Assembly (NCBI GenBank): GCA_015680685.1
Contig: MNCI01002962.1
Location: forward strand, 51,010 to 115,009
Origin: Gnetum montanum
Taxonomy: Eukaryota; Streptophyta; Gnetopsida; Gnetales; Gnetaceae
Length of the DNA stretch: 64,000 bases
Direction of reading: 5' to 3'
Shown here: positions 45,833 through 57,300 of the stretch, in pieces
How the letters are laid out: each line of letters begins with the position of its first letter
Numbering within the stretch: the first letter of the stretch is position 1
Translations under genes and position numbers: made by a program
The notes under the pieces: generated by a model
Told to the model about the DNA's origin: nothing
The model's input: only the letters and a program-made list of their open reading frames with translations
Databases searched by the model: none

Positions 45833-47040
45833 ATCATCATCATCATTATCCTAGCCTTGTCGTAATAAAAGGGGTTAGCTACATACATTCTTTTTCATCA
45901 TTCATTTATATGAATAGCTAGATCATTGTTTATTTTCAAATTCTTCAAATCACCTTCAATGTTTTTTTTCCATGTCTTTTTTGGCCTTTATTTTGGTGGC
46001 TTTTCTAGAACAATGATGTAGCAACATTTTTTTATAGGCTTATTGTCTAATCTTCTTTGTACATGTTCAAACCATCTAAGCTACAATTTGTGTAACTTAT
46101 CTAGAATATAATTCACTCCAAGTCTTCTTATAATGTCTATTTTATGCAATTTATCTCTTCTGGTAACATTCAACATCCATCTAAGCATTTATAATTAGAC
46201 CATACTAATTTGCATTCAAGTTTCTTGTATTATCCAACATTTAGCACCATATAAGATAGTAGACCTGATTGTTATCTTATAAAATTTTTCCTTTAGTTTT
46301 ATTGATATTCTTTTATCACATAGAACACCACTAGTCTGTTTCTATTTTAACCATCTTGCCTCAATTCTATTTCTAATATCTTTATCAGTTTTACCATATG
46401 ATTAAAGGACTAATCTTACGTAGCATATTTTTTTGCAATGAGGGATTTTTTGGCCTTGAATTATCACTTCTAGTTCACCACTATTTATGCTCTCATTGAA
46501 ATTGTATTTTATATTCTCTATCTTACTTCTACTAATTTGTAAGACTTTTGATCCTAGAGCATATCTCCAGTTATTAATTTTAGAAGCAATATTTATCCAT
46601 CAACATAATATCATTTGTAAATAGCATACATCAAGGAATTTTATCTTGTATATTCTTTGTTAATTCATTCATAATAATGACAAATAAGTATAGGCTAAGA
46701 TTAGATTCTTGATCTAGACCTATTATGACTGGAAATTTAGATGTTGTTACACAAGCTATTCTAATTTTAGTAGTAGCTCATGCATATATGTCTTGAATCA
46801 CTTTAATATCTCTAAATACTCTAGCATATGCTTTTTTCAAGTTAATGAAGATAATATATAGTCTTTTTTAATGTTTTCTAAATTTCTCCTTTAATTATTG
46901 TATTAAGAAAATAACTTCTATAATAGAATTCCCTGGCATAAATTCAAAGTAATATTATGATATTGTTGATTCAAGTCTAAGACAATGTTCTATGACGTTA
47001 TTTCAAAGCTTCATAATATGGTTCATGAGCTTGATCCTTG
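45833..47040 (-). pseudogene. RTE-clade LINE, 5'-truncated RT and 3' tail
   Basis: On the minus strand: FMPGNSIIEVIFLIQQLKEK (about 46870-46935) matches FRPGRSTxEAIFLLRQLxEK. FINLKKAYARVFRDI (about 46810-46855) is the first Asp block with Asp changed to Asn. PWCMLFTNDIMLMD (about 46590-46635) is the LFADDIVL block with A-D changed to T-N. RWFEHVQRRLDNKPIKK (about 46030-46085) is the WxGHVxRR block of the RTE C-terminus. The end MYVANPF followed by (ATG/ATC)n at 45833-45852 is the trinucleotide tail typical of plant RTE. Inactive by loss of catalytic Asp. Confidence 0.85.
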
Positions 47041-47190
47041 TATAGTTTGCATTACAAATCAAGTTTGGCTAGCATGCATCACTCTTAGTGGAGAATGTAT
47101 GAGACGTTGGATGTGTACTTGATCCAAATCCCAAAACACATTAACCAAAACCATGCATGTGGGACTTATTTATTTGTGTAGTAGTTGTGG

Positions 47191-47195
47191 CACTC
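47191..47195. repeat. Left target-site duplication CACTC of A2
   Basis: CACTC here and at 54379-54383. Confidence 0.9.
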
Positions 47196-47998
47196 TGATG
47201 GGACGTGATATCGCATGGGCCGTGATATCATGTACGCGATATCGCATCCCACGTGATATCGTGGTGCACCGCCAAGTCTATAAATAGGAGGCGGCTGTCC
47301 CTTTGTTTCTCATCTAGATCTAGACCCTTAGCGAAACTTTGGTAGTTTTACCTCTCCAGAGATAGAATATTTTCCATGTGCCCACCGTAGGAACTCCAAA
47401 GTGAATGGATCTTTATTCAAGCAAATATTGTACCTAAACACATGTTTGTGTACGGTAATAAAGATGAACTTCTTGGATAAACCTTGCAGTGCATGGAATA
47501 GGCTAATTAGGACTTTATTTACTGTTTACCATTTATATGCTTTATTAGTCATTAAATCTCTCTCAACCCTTCTCTCCTAGTTAAGTGCCTCAATACGACT
47601 ACTTTGAGCATGTGCGTTATGCTTGGTGATCCCAGCAACGATTAGTGTTTGGTAACCAAGGTTGCATTGGTTTAGGGTGTGAACGGTAAGTGGGAATAGA
47701 TGCTGAAGCTAGGTTAATTAAGACTTAGTTAGTTAGTTAAAGTTAGTCAATTAGTCTATTTACCTTTCATCTTATCAACATAGGAGATAAAAACTGAAAA
47801 GATAATAAAAAATCATATACCTCGAACTTACTTAACCATATACCGTGACAAATACAAGTAAGTCTAGAAAGATAATGAATAATTAACCTTAAGTGTTCCA
47901 TGAGGTGTGTAGGCACTTAGTCTGTGGAGTTCAACCGGATCGCGTGTGTTATGCTCGTATTCATATAGTTGAGTGTAGGGGTACCTTGCTACTCATCA
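47196..47998 (+). repeat. A2 5' LTR (803 bp)
   Basis: TGATGGGACG...CTACTCATCA. Closely matches 53560-54378. AATAAAG near 47457-47463. Confidence 0.9.
47207..47286 (+). promoter_or_regulatory. A2 U3 core: four GATATC palindromes then TATA
   Basis: GATATC at 47207, 47224, 47238 and 47255 (start-to-start 17, 14, 17), mostly inside (C/T)GATATCG, then TATAAATA at 47279-47286. The 3' LTR has the same at 53588, 53605, 53625 and 53639 with TATAAATA at 53663-53670. Confidence 0.6.
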
Positions 47999-48017
47999 TT
48001 GGTGCCATTGCTGGGGA
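47999..48017 (+). promoter_or_regulatory. A2 primer-binding site, tRNA-Asp type
   Basis: TTGGTGCCATTGCTGGGGA, three transitions from TTGGCGCCGTTGCCGGGGA. Confidence 0.8.
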
Positions 48018-48140
48018 CTAAGTGTTTGTGCGCTAAGTAGAACATAGGAAATTAATCACATCGTTGGGAGCTTAAACAAACCTTAGGGTTAATTAAACGA
48101 AAAATTATATAACGGTCAAATAGCACACCGATAAGACACC

Positions 48141-50122
48141 ATGTCTTCTTCTTCTTCTCACAAGAGCATTACACCACTTAGGGATAATACAAGAAACAGG
48201 CGGCAATTTAAAACACATAACCCAAATCTTCTAGTTCCTCAACAATATAGGGTGGTATACACTCATCCCGATGAGTATATATCCAATTTTACTTTTATCC
48301 TCCATCAGGATGAACAGATGCGCTGGAGAGACTTGCAAGGTAACATAGTGTTACCTTCGGATCATGCAGTCCCCAACATGCTCCTCCGTGCTTTGGCACA
48401 GATTGGCATGACTTAGCTCTATGCTAAATACGTTGCAGCAAATTTTGACATGAGGGATTACCATCCCACATCTGCACAATGTTTAAGGGACTCAAGGTAG
48501 GAGAGCCAACATACACTGTTGAAGGACAAAGAGGTCCCGCATGTCCTAAGTGAAATTGGAGATGGTGAACCACTTATAACCGGTTCTCTATAGAAAGATG
48601 TTCCCCCTCCTAACACTAGTGAGGAGGTGGGGTATCAGAACCTACACTTCATGATTCATAACCTTGGTTTTGATCCCCGTGAACACTAGAGCTGTTTACT
48701 AAGGGAACAACAACACATGACAAGGATGGGCACTAAGATCATCACCACGATCGGGGCTGTAGCCATCGAAGAGAAGGTAAGAAACATTGTCATGGTGATG
48801 GTTCTTCTTCTTCTTCACCTTCATCACATCACTCACCCTCTCCTTCTACATCAGGGTGTAGTCATCAAGAGCATAATGGAGAGGATAAGGGTAAGAGAAA
48901 TGAGAGACCTCGACGAGAGAGTCTAGAGAGAGGATAAGGGCAATCAAGAGAATCAAGGCATGAACGAAGGGAAAGTAGGGAACAATGTAGACATCATAGA
49001 CTTCATGAAAGAGATGATCATGAAAAACCCCTACTTGCCACCCAAAGCATGCTAGATATTATAGAGGTTGTGAGAATACTAACAAGGCATCAAAAAGATA
49101 GCCAGATCAAGCGCTTGGACATGAATAACATCCCACACTTTGAAGGAGCATACAACGCTGATCCGAAAAATCATTTGTAGGCATTTCACGATGCTTGTGT
49201 CTTGAAAAACATAGAAAATGAGTGGCAAAAACTAAAGTTGTTTCCTAGGACACTCGTAAAGGAAGTAGANCAAAACATAGAAAATGAGTGGCAAAAACTA
49301 AAGTTGTTTCCTAGGACACTCGTAAAGGAAGTAGAGGGTTGGTACCGGTCCTTAGAATTGAAAACCATTAGGAGGTGGAGTACGATGTTAGAACTCTTCA
49401 ACGATAAATATGAAACGTACTCCAGAGTGTCTAATTTGCATAAGTAGATCCAAGGATGGAAGCAAGGTACTCATGAACCCTTGGATGCTACCATGGGCCA
49501 CTGCTATGCATTGTTACATCATTGCCCGAGCCATGATTATGCACAACGGGATCAACTACGCCATCTCATAGATGGGCTAAGGTAGGAAACTAGGAGAACC
49601 CTTGGGACTTATGCCCAAGGGAGACTATCAGAACTTAGATCCCATGAAATTCATCATTTGTTGGAACAAGTAGCCAAAGAAGAAGGGGATCTAAGAAAAA
49701 GGGAAAGTGTGGAAGAATATAATTGTGATCCCTCTCTTCGAAAGAAGGGAGTGAGATTTTGCGATGAAGAGGATGAGTCACCACTCGAAGAGTTGGTGAA
49801 TAGAAAAACCTTGCCACTTCAGAAGCTAACAATGGAAGTGGAAGCTAAGGTAGATGAAGTATGGAGCTCCTTAGATAGTAAAATTGAAACTGTCCTAAAG
49901 ATTGTAGAGGAATCTAAGGAGGAACGAAGTAGTGACAAAGACAAGAAAAAGCGGAGAGATTTAGGCCCTGCATGTGACAAGGGTAAAGGGAAAATAACTA
50001 TCTCTAATGAGGTTGTGGATTCGGACATAGACAATGTAAGATCTGCCACTATGACCATCCTAAGGGATGTTGTCCAATCATCTCTCATCTATAAGAGTCT
50101 GGGATGTATGCACTCAACCTGA
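48141..50122 (+). pseudogene. A2 gag (broken)
   Basis: ATG at 48141 (MSSSSSHKSITPLRDNTRNR). N-terminal block with QQYRVVYTHPDEYISNFTFI, Ser/His/Arg-rich middle, then capsid: NNIPHFEGAYNADPKNHL, NEWQKLKLFPRTLVKEV, MLELFNDKYETYSRVSNLHK, LRSHEIHHLLEQVAKEEGDL. The C-terminus is a charged helix (SLDSKIETVLKIVEESKEE). It fits Athila/Tat-type gag. A single-N joint at 49270 with a 64-bp exact duplication (49206-49269 = 49272-49335) disrupts it artificially. Real stops occur elsewhere, e.g. after QIGMT at 48416. Gag of A1 and A4 are homologous. Confidence 0.8.
49206..49335. other. Single-N joint with 64-bp exact duplication
   Basis: 49206-49269 equals 49272-49335 around N 49270; unmerged contig overlap inside gag. 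Confidence 0.85.
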
Positions 50123-50736
50123 GACTTAACAAACGGCAGACACCCCAGTGGTTACCTTATCCCCAAGGTAACCCAAGATAGTTCCACCAACCGTTGATGT
50201 ACTATCCAAGTGGAACTCCACCACAACCCATTGGACAGCATCAACAATGGCAATACCCACAGTCATGGGGGATGCCACCGCCAAAACAATAGTACACTTA
50301 CCGGCAGCCAGACCCATATGGATACTACGTGTAGCAGCCGATTTTTCCAAGTGACTCCATGGGTCACACAACTCCCCAACATCACTACCAAGTTTGGGAG
50401 TACTTTAGAATGACTCGTTCTCTTTCGGGAGATGCTTCATACCCATACCATCCTCCTAATTCGTCCGCTTCTCTTCCACCGGTAGTTCCCATACCACCCG
50501 CTCCAACAATGCAAGGGGAACTCCCCACTTAACTGCAGCAATGTAACGCTACGAGAGCCGTAAAGACTCAACCCGCTGTTGGTTCTAACAACCACAAAAA
50601 GAGAAGACCTTTCTTCAAAACCAAAAGCCCAGACAAGCTCTCACAACAAGAAGCGGTTGAGTCTGTGATCACTCCTCGAACATACAAGGCTTCGGAGCTT
50701 CTTTCCATCCAACAATAGAGCTTAACATATACGGTT

Positions 50737-51312
50737 ATGTTAACACATACCGTAACTGACCGGATCAAGGTAGGCCACCTTCCTAGGAAACTATTTGACC
50801 ATGGAAGTCTCTTAATCTACCTCCAAGTCATCGGACACGAACCACATAAGGCTCTTCTTGACTCAGGTTCCGGAGTCAATTTAATTTCACGAGAGATGTA
50901 TCAAGCCTGGAACCTGCCCCAACTTAAGAAGAGCAACATTCAACTAGAGTTGGCTGACCAGTCCATCACCATTCCCTTGGAATTGGTGGAGGACATCGTT
51001 ACCACTGTGTGTGGTTGGTCTTACCCAGCTAATTTCCTGATGATAGAAGTCAACAATGACAAAGGGGACTTCCCAATTATAATTGGAAGGGCATGGCTAA
51101 GCACAATAGACGCATGCCTAGGGATTCGTGGTCTTTCCTTAGAAATATCTAAGATAAAAATTTATGAAAAGATTGAGAAGAAGAAAGTTCCATGCATCAC
51201 ATACAGTGACTCATCGAGTGATGACATGGAGGAATGCACATCATCTCCTCCATGCAACAGGTGTGCCCTCGAAACTTTGAAACAAAGATGCCTGTATGTA
51301 GTAACCACATAA
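50737..51312 (+). pseudogene. A2 aspartic protease (Athila/Tat type)
   Basis: 191 open codons after a Pro/Gln-rich linker (50123-50720). KALLDSGSGVNLISREMYQ carries the catalytic DSG. ELADQSITIPLELVEDIV and FPIIIGRAWLSTIDACLGI are the conserved flaps (LxLADxSxxxPxGxxEDVL; PIILGRPFLxTxxA) of the retropepsin in Athila- and Tat-type gypsy elements. This domain is uninterrupted and the catalytic Asp-Ser-Gly is intact, so it is the best preserved coding piece in the window. Instead of RT, a stop at 51312 and non-coding sequence follow. Confidence 0.85.
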
Positions 51313-51589
51313 TAAGTGGACACCTCGTGGTTGATAGCTAGTCGAAAGAGCAACCCAACATGCATGGAACGAACTGGGGGAATAACTCATGCCCACAACG
51401 AAGGTATAGATACACTAGAGTATGAGCATCGTCGACTTCCAACCCTTAATCTACGAACATTAATGCGGAGAAGTTGGGCACTTCTAAGAAATTCAAATAG
51501 GCACTCATTATTTCAGATCTCTCCATTTTTATTCAGTCATGGGGGAGATGGCCACCTATGCTAATCATTTGGGGCCCTCAGTTCTTTTT

Positions 51590-51960
51590 AAATTTTTTGT
51601 TTTACATGTTTTTGTTTCACACATTTTTGTTTACACGTTTTTTTACACGTTTTTGTTTTACACATTTTTGTTTTACACGTTTTTGTTTTACATATTTTTG
51701 TTTCACGTTTTTGTTTCACACGTTTTTGTTTTACACCTTTTTTTTTTACACATTTTTGTTTTACACTTTTTTGTCTTACATGTTTTTGTTTCACACATTT
51801 TTGTTTTACATGTTTTTGTTTTACACGTTTTTGTTTTACACATTTTTTTACACGTTTTTGGTTTACACATTTTTGTTTTCCATATTTCTTTAACTTTTCT
51901 TATTTTTGTTTTACAACATCATTTATACTTTTTCATTTTGTGTGTATGTGTGTGTGTGTT
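51590..51960 (+). repeat. T-rich tandem array (TTTTTGTTTTACAC-type) and (TG)n
   Basis: About twenty imperfect units of 12-18 bp built on TTTTTGTTTTACACG/A from 51590 to ~51925, then a TG-rich microsatellite at 51937-51960. Open frames through it on both strands (up to 144 codons) are low-complexity artefacts. In A5 the matching place has only one or two units plus (AC)n at 63817-63847. Confidence 0.85.
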
Positions 51961-52270
51961 ACCCACCTTGTAAGTTTGTCACCCAATAAGTGTTCTTCAT
52001 GTTGGTATGAACTATTTTCCTATTGATTGCTTATGTTTGGTTTTTACCTTTAAGTCATAATGTTGATACTAAGGTATGGTTCTTTTGATATGGCAGGTAA
52101 TGAGTTCACTTCATCCATACATCCATGAATTTCTATGGTCTCTCTCAGCTTGAAAATGTACAGTTCCTTTCTAATAAGAACTATAACGAATTGGTGGCTT
52201 GGCATTTCTCAAACTAAGGAAGGAATCAAGGATTGAAAAGGGTGTGACTTCAAGGGAACTTGATGCATTT
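51961..52270 (+). other. A2 spacer, non-coding
   Basis: No gene. Strongly similar to the reverse complement of 63505-63810 in A5. Contains the 23-bp conserved block at 52240-52262 (GGGTGTGACTTCAAGGGAAC plus TTG), identical in A5. Confidence 0.75.
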
Positions 52271-52828
52271 NNNNNNNNNNNNNNNNNNNNNNNNNNNNNN
52301 NNNNNNNNNNNNNNNNNNNNNNNNNNNNNNNNNNNNNNNNNNNNNNNNNNNNNNNNNNNNNNNNNNNNNNNNNNNNNNNNNNNNNNNNNNNNNNNNNNNN
52401 NNNNNNNNNNNNNNNNNNNNNNNNNNNNNNNNNNNNNNNNNNNNNNNNNNNNNNNNNNNNNNNNNNNNNNNNNNNNNNNNNNNNNNNNNNNNNNNNNNNN
52501 NNNNNNNNNNNNNNNNNNNNNNNNNNNNNNNNNNNNNNNNNNNNNNNNNNNNNNNNNNNNNNNNNNNNNNNNNNNNNNNNNNNNNNNNNNNNNNNNNNNN
52601 NNNNNNNNNNNNNNNNNNNNNNNNNNNNNNNNNNNNNNNNNNNNNNNNNNNNNNNNNNNNNNNNNNNNNNNNNNNNNNNNNNNNNNNNNNNNNNNNNNNN
52701 NNNNNNNNNNNNNNNNNNNNNNNNNNNNNNNNNNNNNNNNNNNNNNNNNNNNNNNNNNNNNNNNNNNNNNNNNNNNNNNNNNNGTCTTGCTCCTTGCATA
52801 GCTACTTTAGCACCGCTCCATTCCAAGN
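52271..52828. other. N run of 513 bases, inverted duplicate and single N
   Basis: N 52271-52783. Then 52785-52827 is the exact reverse complement of 53239-53281, followed by a lone N at 52828. A5 does not show this arrangement, so the inverted 43-bp piece is probably a misplaced read end. Confidence 0.85.
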
Positions 52829-53548
52829 TGACGTTTCTATTTGGTGCACTAGTTAAATTCTTTCCCTAACATTTTTGCAATCTAATTTATTTTGTTCATT
52901 TCCATCTTGACATCCATTTCATCAATGTTATAGTTGTTTCTTTTCACCATCTTTCTTGTTCTTTTTCTTTCTCCATTCTATCGCTACAGGAGGTTCATGA
53001 TTAGTCATGGGGGTACGGGGCCCAATTTTTTTTGATTTTCTCCTAACCCCTACACCTTCGGTAGTTACCAATCTTATATCTCCAGATTCGTATCAGCCAT
53101 ACCACAACCTAGCCAATGGACCTTTTTCCGAAGCAAGGTATCAATTGCATTATGATTCATTTACCCTTGTTAACATAAAGACTGTGTTGTGTGTGCAGAT
53201 GGCAATCATATGACAACGGATTGGATTTGGAAGGAACACTTGGAATGGAGCGGTGCTAAAGTAGCTATGCAAGGAGCAAGAGCAATGGCACACTTACGGA
53301 TGGACAATGAAAGGTATAATCTTGGTGTTGGTAGCAACAACACTTCTTTCTCTCTCTCTTTCTCAGCTACCAAATAAGGCCTGATGTCAAATGTAATAAG
53401 GTGTTCACTCTTGTTGTCATGAACACCCGTTTTGTCATGTCTTGTAATGATGATCCATTCACATGTCATCCCATTAGTTCCATTTGAGTCAATAATCCCA
53501 TACTATCCCAATATTTTGTAAGGAAATCAAGGACGAGTTTTTATTCCG
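52829..53548 (+). pseudogene. A2 second unit: leader, intron and short accessory ORF
   Basis: TCATGGGGG at 53005-53013, then a Pro/Tyr-rich frame (TPTPSVVTNLISPDSYQPYH, NLANG). A possible intron starts GTATCAATTG near 53138 and ends GTGTGTGCAG at about 53198, followed by ATGG. A frame with DGNHMTTDWIWKEHLEW and AKVAMQGARAM runs through and beyond it. A5 has the same pieces at 62171-62611 (-). The position equals the second unit of A1. Function unknown; broken by a frameshift relative to A5. Confidence 0.45.
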
Positions 53549-53559
53549 TCATGGGGGTA
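53549..53559 (+). promoter_or_regulatory. A2 3' polypurine tract
   Basis: TCATGGGGGTA immediately before the 3' LTR; primes plus-strand DNA in LTR elements. Confidence 0.8.
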
Positions 53560-54378
53560 TGATGGAACGTGCTATCGCATGGGCTACGATATCGCATCCC
53601 ACGCGATATCGCATCGTCCCCTACGATATCGCATACGTGATATCGTGGTGCGTCGCCAAGTCTATAAATAAGAGGTGACTATCCATTTGTTTCTCATCTA
53701 GATATAGACCCTTAGCAAAACTCTGGTAGTTTTACCTCTTCAGATATAGAATATTTTCCATGTGCCCACCGTAGGAACTCCAAAGTGAATGGATCTTTAT
53801 TCAAGCAAATATTGTACCTGAACACATGTTTGTGTACGGCAATAAAGACGAACTTGGATAAACCTTGCAGTGCATGGAATAGGCTAATTAGGACTTTATT
53901 TACTATTTACCATTAAATGCTTTGTTAGTCATTAAATCTGTCTCAACCCTTCTCTCCTAGTTAAGTGCCTCAGTACGACCGCTTCGAGCACGTGTGTTAC
54001 ACTTGGTGATCCCAACAACGATTAGCGTTTGGTAACCAAGGTTGCATTGGTTCAGGGTGTGAATGGTAAGTGGGAATGGATGTTGACGCTAGGTTAATTA
54101 AGACTTAGTTAGCTAGTTAAAGTTAGTCAATTAGTCTCTTTACCTTTTATCTTATCAGCATAGGAGATAAAAACTGAAAAGATAATAAAAAATCATATAC
54201 CTAGGACTTACTTAACCATACACTATGACAAATTCAAGTAAGTTTGGGAAGACAACGGATAATTAACCTTAAGTGTTCCATGAGGCGTGTAGGCACTTAG
54301 TCTACGGAGTTCGACTGGATCGCGCGTGTTACGCTCGTATTCGTATGGTTGAGTGTAGGGGTACCTTGCCACTCATCA
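53560..54378 (+). repeat. A2 3' LTR (819 bp)
   Basis: TGATGGAACG...CCACTCATCA followed by CACTC. Carries four GATATC plus a related GCTATC before TATAAATA. Confidence 0.9.
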
Positions 54379-54383
54379 CACTC

Positions 54384-57300
54384 TGATCACTAAATAACAA
54401 ATCTAGTGCTAGAGGTGTTGACTATCCCTCTAATTTTTTGGAAAAAATAGAAACAAGAGAGATCAAACACTCTTTCTCCTACATGATGGTACTCATAGTA
54501 AGAGTTCTAACAATGCATCTATAAGAGGTTAGTTAATATCATTATAGGATCTCCATCACCAATTGGTTGTTGAACTCATTTCTAGCTTCAATAGATAGTA
54601 AATAAATTTCAATGAAAATGCATTATATAATTGCGCAAAACAACATTTAAAAGTAATGACATACAACTGCACAAAATAATGTATAAAAAGTGGTGGAAGA
54701 ATGTACATAATTTTTAACTTATCAAAATCATGCATGGGAAGTTAAACTTAACCCAAAAAATAAATAACATTTAATGCTAAAAACATCATCATTACTACTA
54801 CGGTACTAAAATCGAAATTCCAACAATGCTGGTGATCCTACCTCAAGGACACCATTGTTTGGGACTAGCTAGAAAATGTAGCTACTTGTTGTTGTGGTAA
54901 GAACATTTGTTGTAACCTATTGAATTAGTCATAATGAATATCATAACTTGGGATTTAACTTGTAATGAGCATCACAAGCTAAAACTCAAGTGCTATGGAT
55001 GTCATAATTCATACAAAAAAGTTGCAGTATCTACTAGGACTTGTGAAGAAAGTTATAACATTTTTAGATGTCAGAAAACATTGTGGAATGTTGTGCATCT
55101 AACTAATTAACCATACTAGTCATAAGATTAATAGATCAGTTGATGCATCAACGCCAAGGAGATGTAATGCACAATTATGTTTCATTGAAACTAGTAGAAA
55201 ATACCAAGAAATCTTTAGAATAAGAAGGAATTATGAAATGGTGAAGAAAAATACTCATACATATAAGTATAAACATGGTAAATCTACTATCATTAAGTTA
55301 GAAAAAGTCCTTCTCTTATGTCAACAAAACAACATAGTTAAGACATAGAAATTGAAAATCCTTCCTTGCATTAAAATATCAAAATCACCCAAATAATATC
55401 AATGCTAACTATAAAAACTAAATTTCTATAAAAGATAGGGATCTACTGAAGTTGTAGTAAATAAAAATATGAACAAACTATCAATGTCAATGAAAAGAAT
55501 AAATCACATGCTCTGATAATAAGTGCTATTAAGATATGAAAAAAGAAAATCAAATCTATAAAATAGAATAAAGAAATCCAAATTCTAACGCTTCCAAAAG
55601 GTAACTAATGAACCAAAATTATATATAAAAAACATTAACTACTAGCTTGACCAAGATACAATGAGATTCCTAAGCTTTCACACCTCAAAATTAACCATAA
55701 ATAAAATATAAAATTACTTACGGGCCATGATTAAATTCTTCATAAATCTATATATTCCATATGCAAAACTTAAAATCCAAAATTTAATCCTTGGATAACC
55801 TTAAATTACCAAGTGTATATGTTAATAACCAATAAACATGCTTGAGAAAACCATAGATAATAAATCGTTTAACAAAATTCCATGCAATGTTGCATCAACA
55901 TCTTAAGGACAAATCCTTAATGTATAAGTCATAATAGATGCATAAGATAACCACATGAGCCATTTTATAAATCCATGACATAGCTTTAAAATATAGTAAT
56001 GCTTGAATTATTTGATTGCCAAGCATCCTTTATCACCAACACTTTTGTAATACACTCCAATTTAGCACTTCATCACCTAGAAACTTGATCCAAGCCTTCT
56101 ACCTAAATTTGCATGAAACACATGCAAGAAGAGTTAGAGCATCCTCATCATAGAGGAGACCACCTTGATGCCAATTGGAATGAGCTAGAAGATGGGACCC
56201 ATACTGCAAAACACATTATTAAAAGAAATAGCAATTCTAGTTAACTTAATACATTGATTATGATAAAGATAGGATTTGCATTACCTAAGACGTTTATTGA
56301 GTTACTGCATGAAATGTTAGGATAGCTATAAGGTTGATCCTAAACAAGCCATCAAGGACTATTTGGTGTAATACCTTATCTATTTAGGCTAATACTCATG
56401 TAGAAAACCTTATGCATGTCATTTTCCAACTGTTGGATTATGTTACGACTAGTATGAGCCTTATAGCTAATCTAAGTTCTTAGCTACTTACTAATACTTA
56501 AGGTTTTCTAATATGAGCTATAGGTCACTAGCTAACAAAATTCTCTAAGTTAACTTTACCATGACAAGACTAGCCTAGTACCACACCATTATGTTGACAG
56601 AATTTTCTAAATATATTTCATGGAAAATACCAACTTGTTTCTTCATTAACAACTTTTTTTTTGCAAACTTTGTTAATTAATTAATTAATCCTAGAGGTTA
56701 ATTTTCCTAGGTTTCAATAGTATGAACACATCCATACATGCCTAGAATGTTAGCTAGCCATAATCATTGAAGGTCACCATTGAGGTTAGATATTGTGCAT
56801 GTGTTGCTAATCTAGAAACCATCTTGAGAATCCATTACAACTTTTGTCAAGATCCCTACATTTTTTGTAACCTAGGTCATGGTGCATATAGAAATTGCAA
56901 CTATTGCCACCAGCAAGTGGACATAACACATGTAGAAGAATAAGTCAAAATGCAAAGTGAAAAATTGTAAAAATAGTGAATTACTAAAAGAAATAGCAAA
57001 TTAGTGTTAGATTAACAATAGATAACAAGCATTAGATCAACAATGAAATCCAAGAGAAAAATATACAATAAGTAGGTCGAAAAGGTAAAGCTTATTATAG
57101 CAATTGATGGACAAGAGATCATTTTCTCTACCTTGAAAAATCAATAATTCTTTACTTAGCAAGAATAGTTTCCAATCTAGGATTCGCCAAGAGATCCATC
57201 ACAAACAACCACAAGTAAGAGAATGTAAGAGAGCACGAAGCATAATTGATGCTAAGAGAGCCAACGTTGCCAAGTATCTATAGGTATAAATCCATGATTA

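Larger units (their letters stand above)
47196..54378 (+). mobile_element. A2: Athila-type gag-protease element lacking RT and integrase
   Basis: LTRs 47196-47998 and 53560-54378, TSD CACTC, tRNA-Asp-type PBS, polypurine CATGGGGGTA. Internal order: gag (48141-50122), Pro/Gln linker, aspartic protease (50737-51312), TCATGGGGG tract, T-rich array, (TG)n, spacer with a 513-base N run, leader with intron, accessory ORF remnant. Known sequence between protease and 3' LTR has no RT, RNase H or integrase. The N run is too short for a full pol if its length is real. Confidence 0.85.

Noticed and set aside
48717-48926. Met/Leu/His/Arg-rich 69-codon plus frame
   Set aside because: Alternate frame of the Ser/His/Arg-rich middle of A2 gag; the same shift appears in A4 at 60171-60674.
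51539-51973. 144- and 111-codon Phe/His/Val-rich frames, and a Lys/Thr/Cys-rich minus frame
   Set aside because: Translations of the T-rich tandem array; any frame of it stays open.
52199-52856. About 200-residue frames on both strands
   Set aside because: Consist almost entirely of N.
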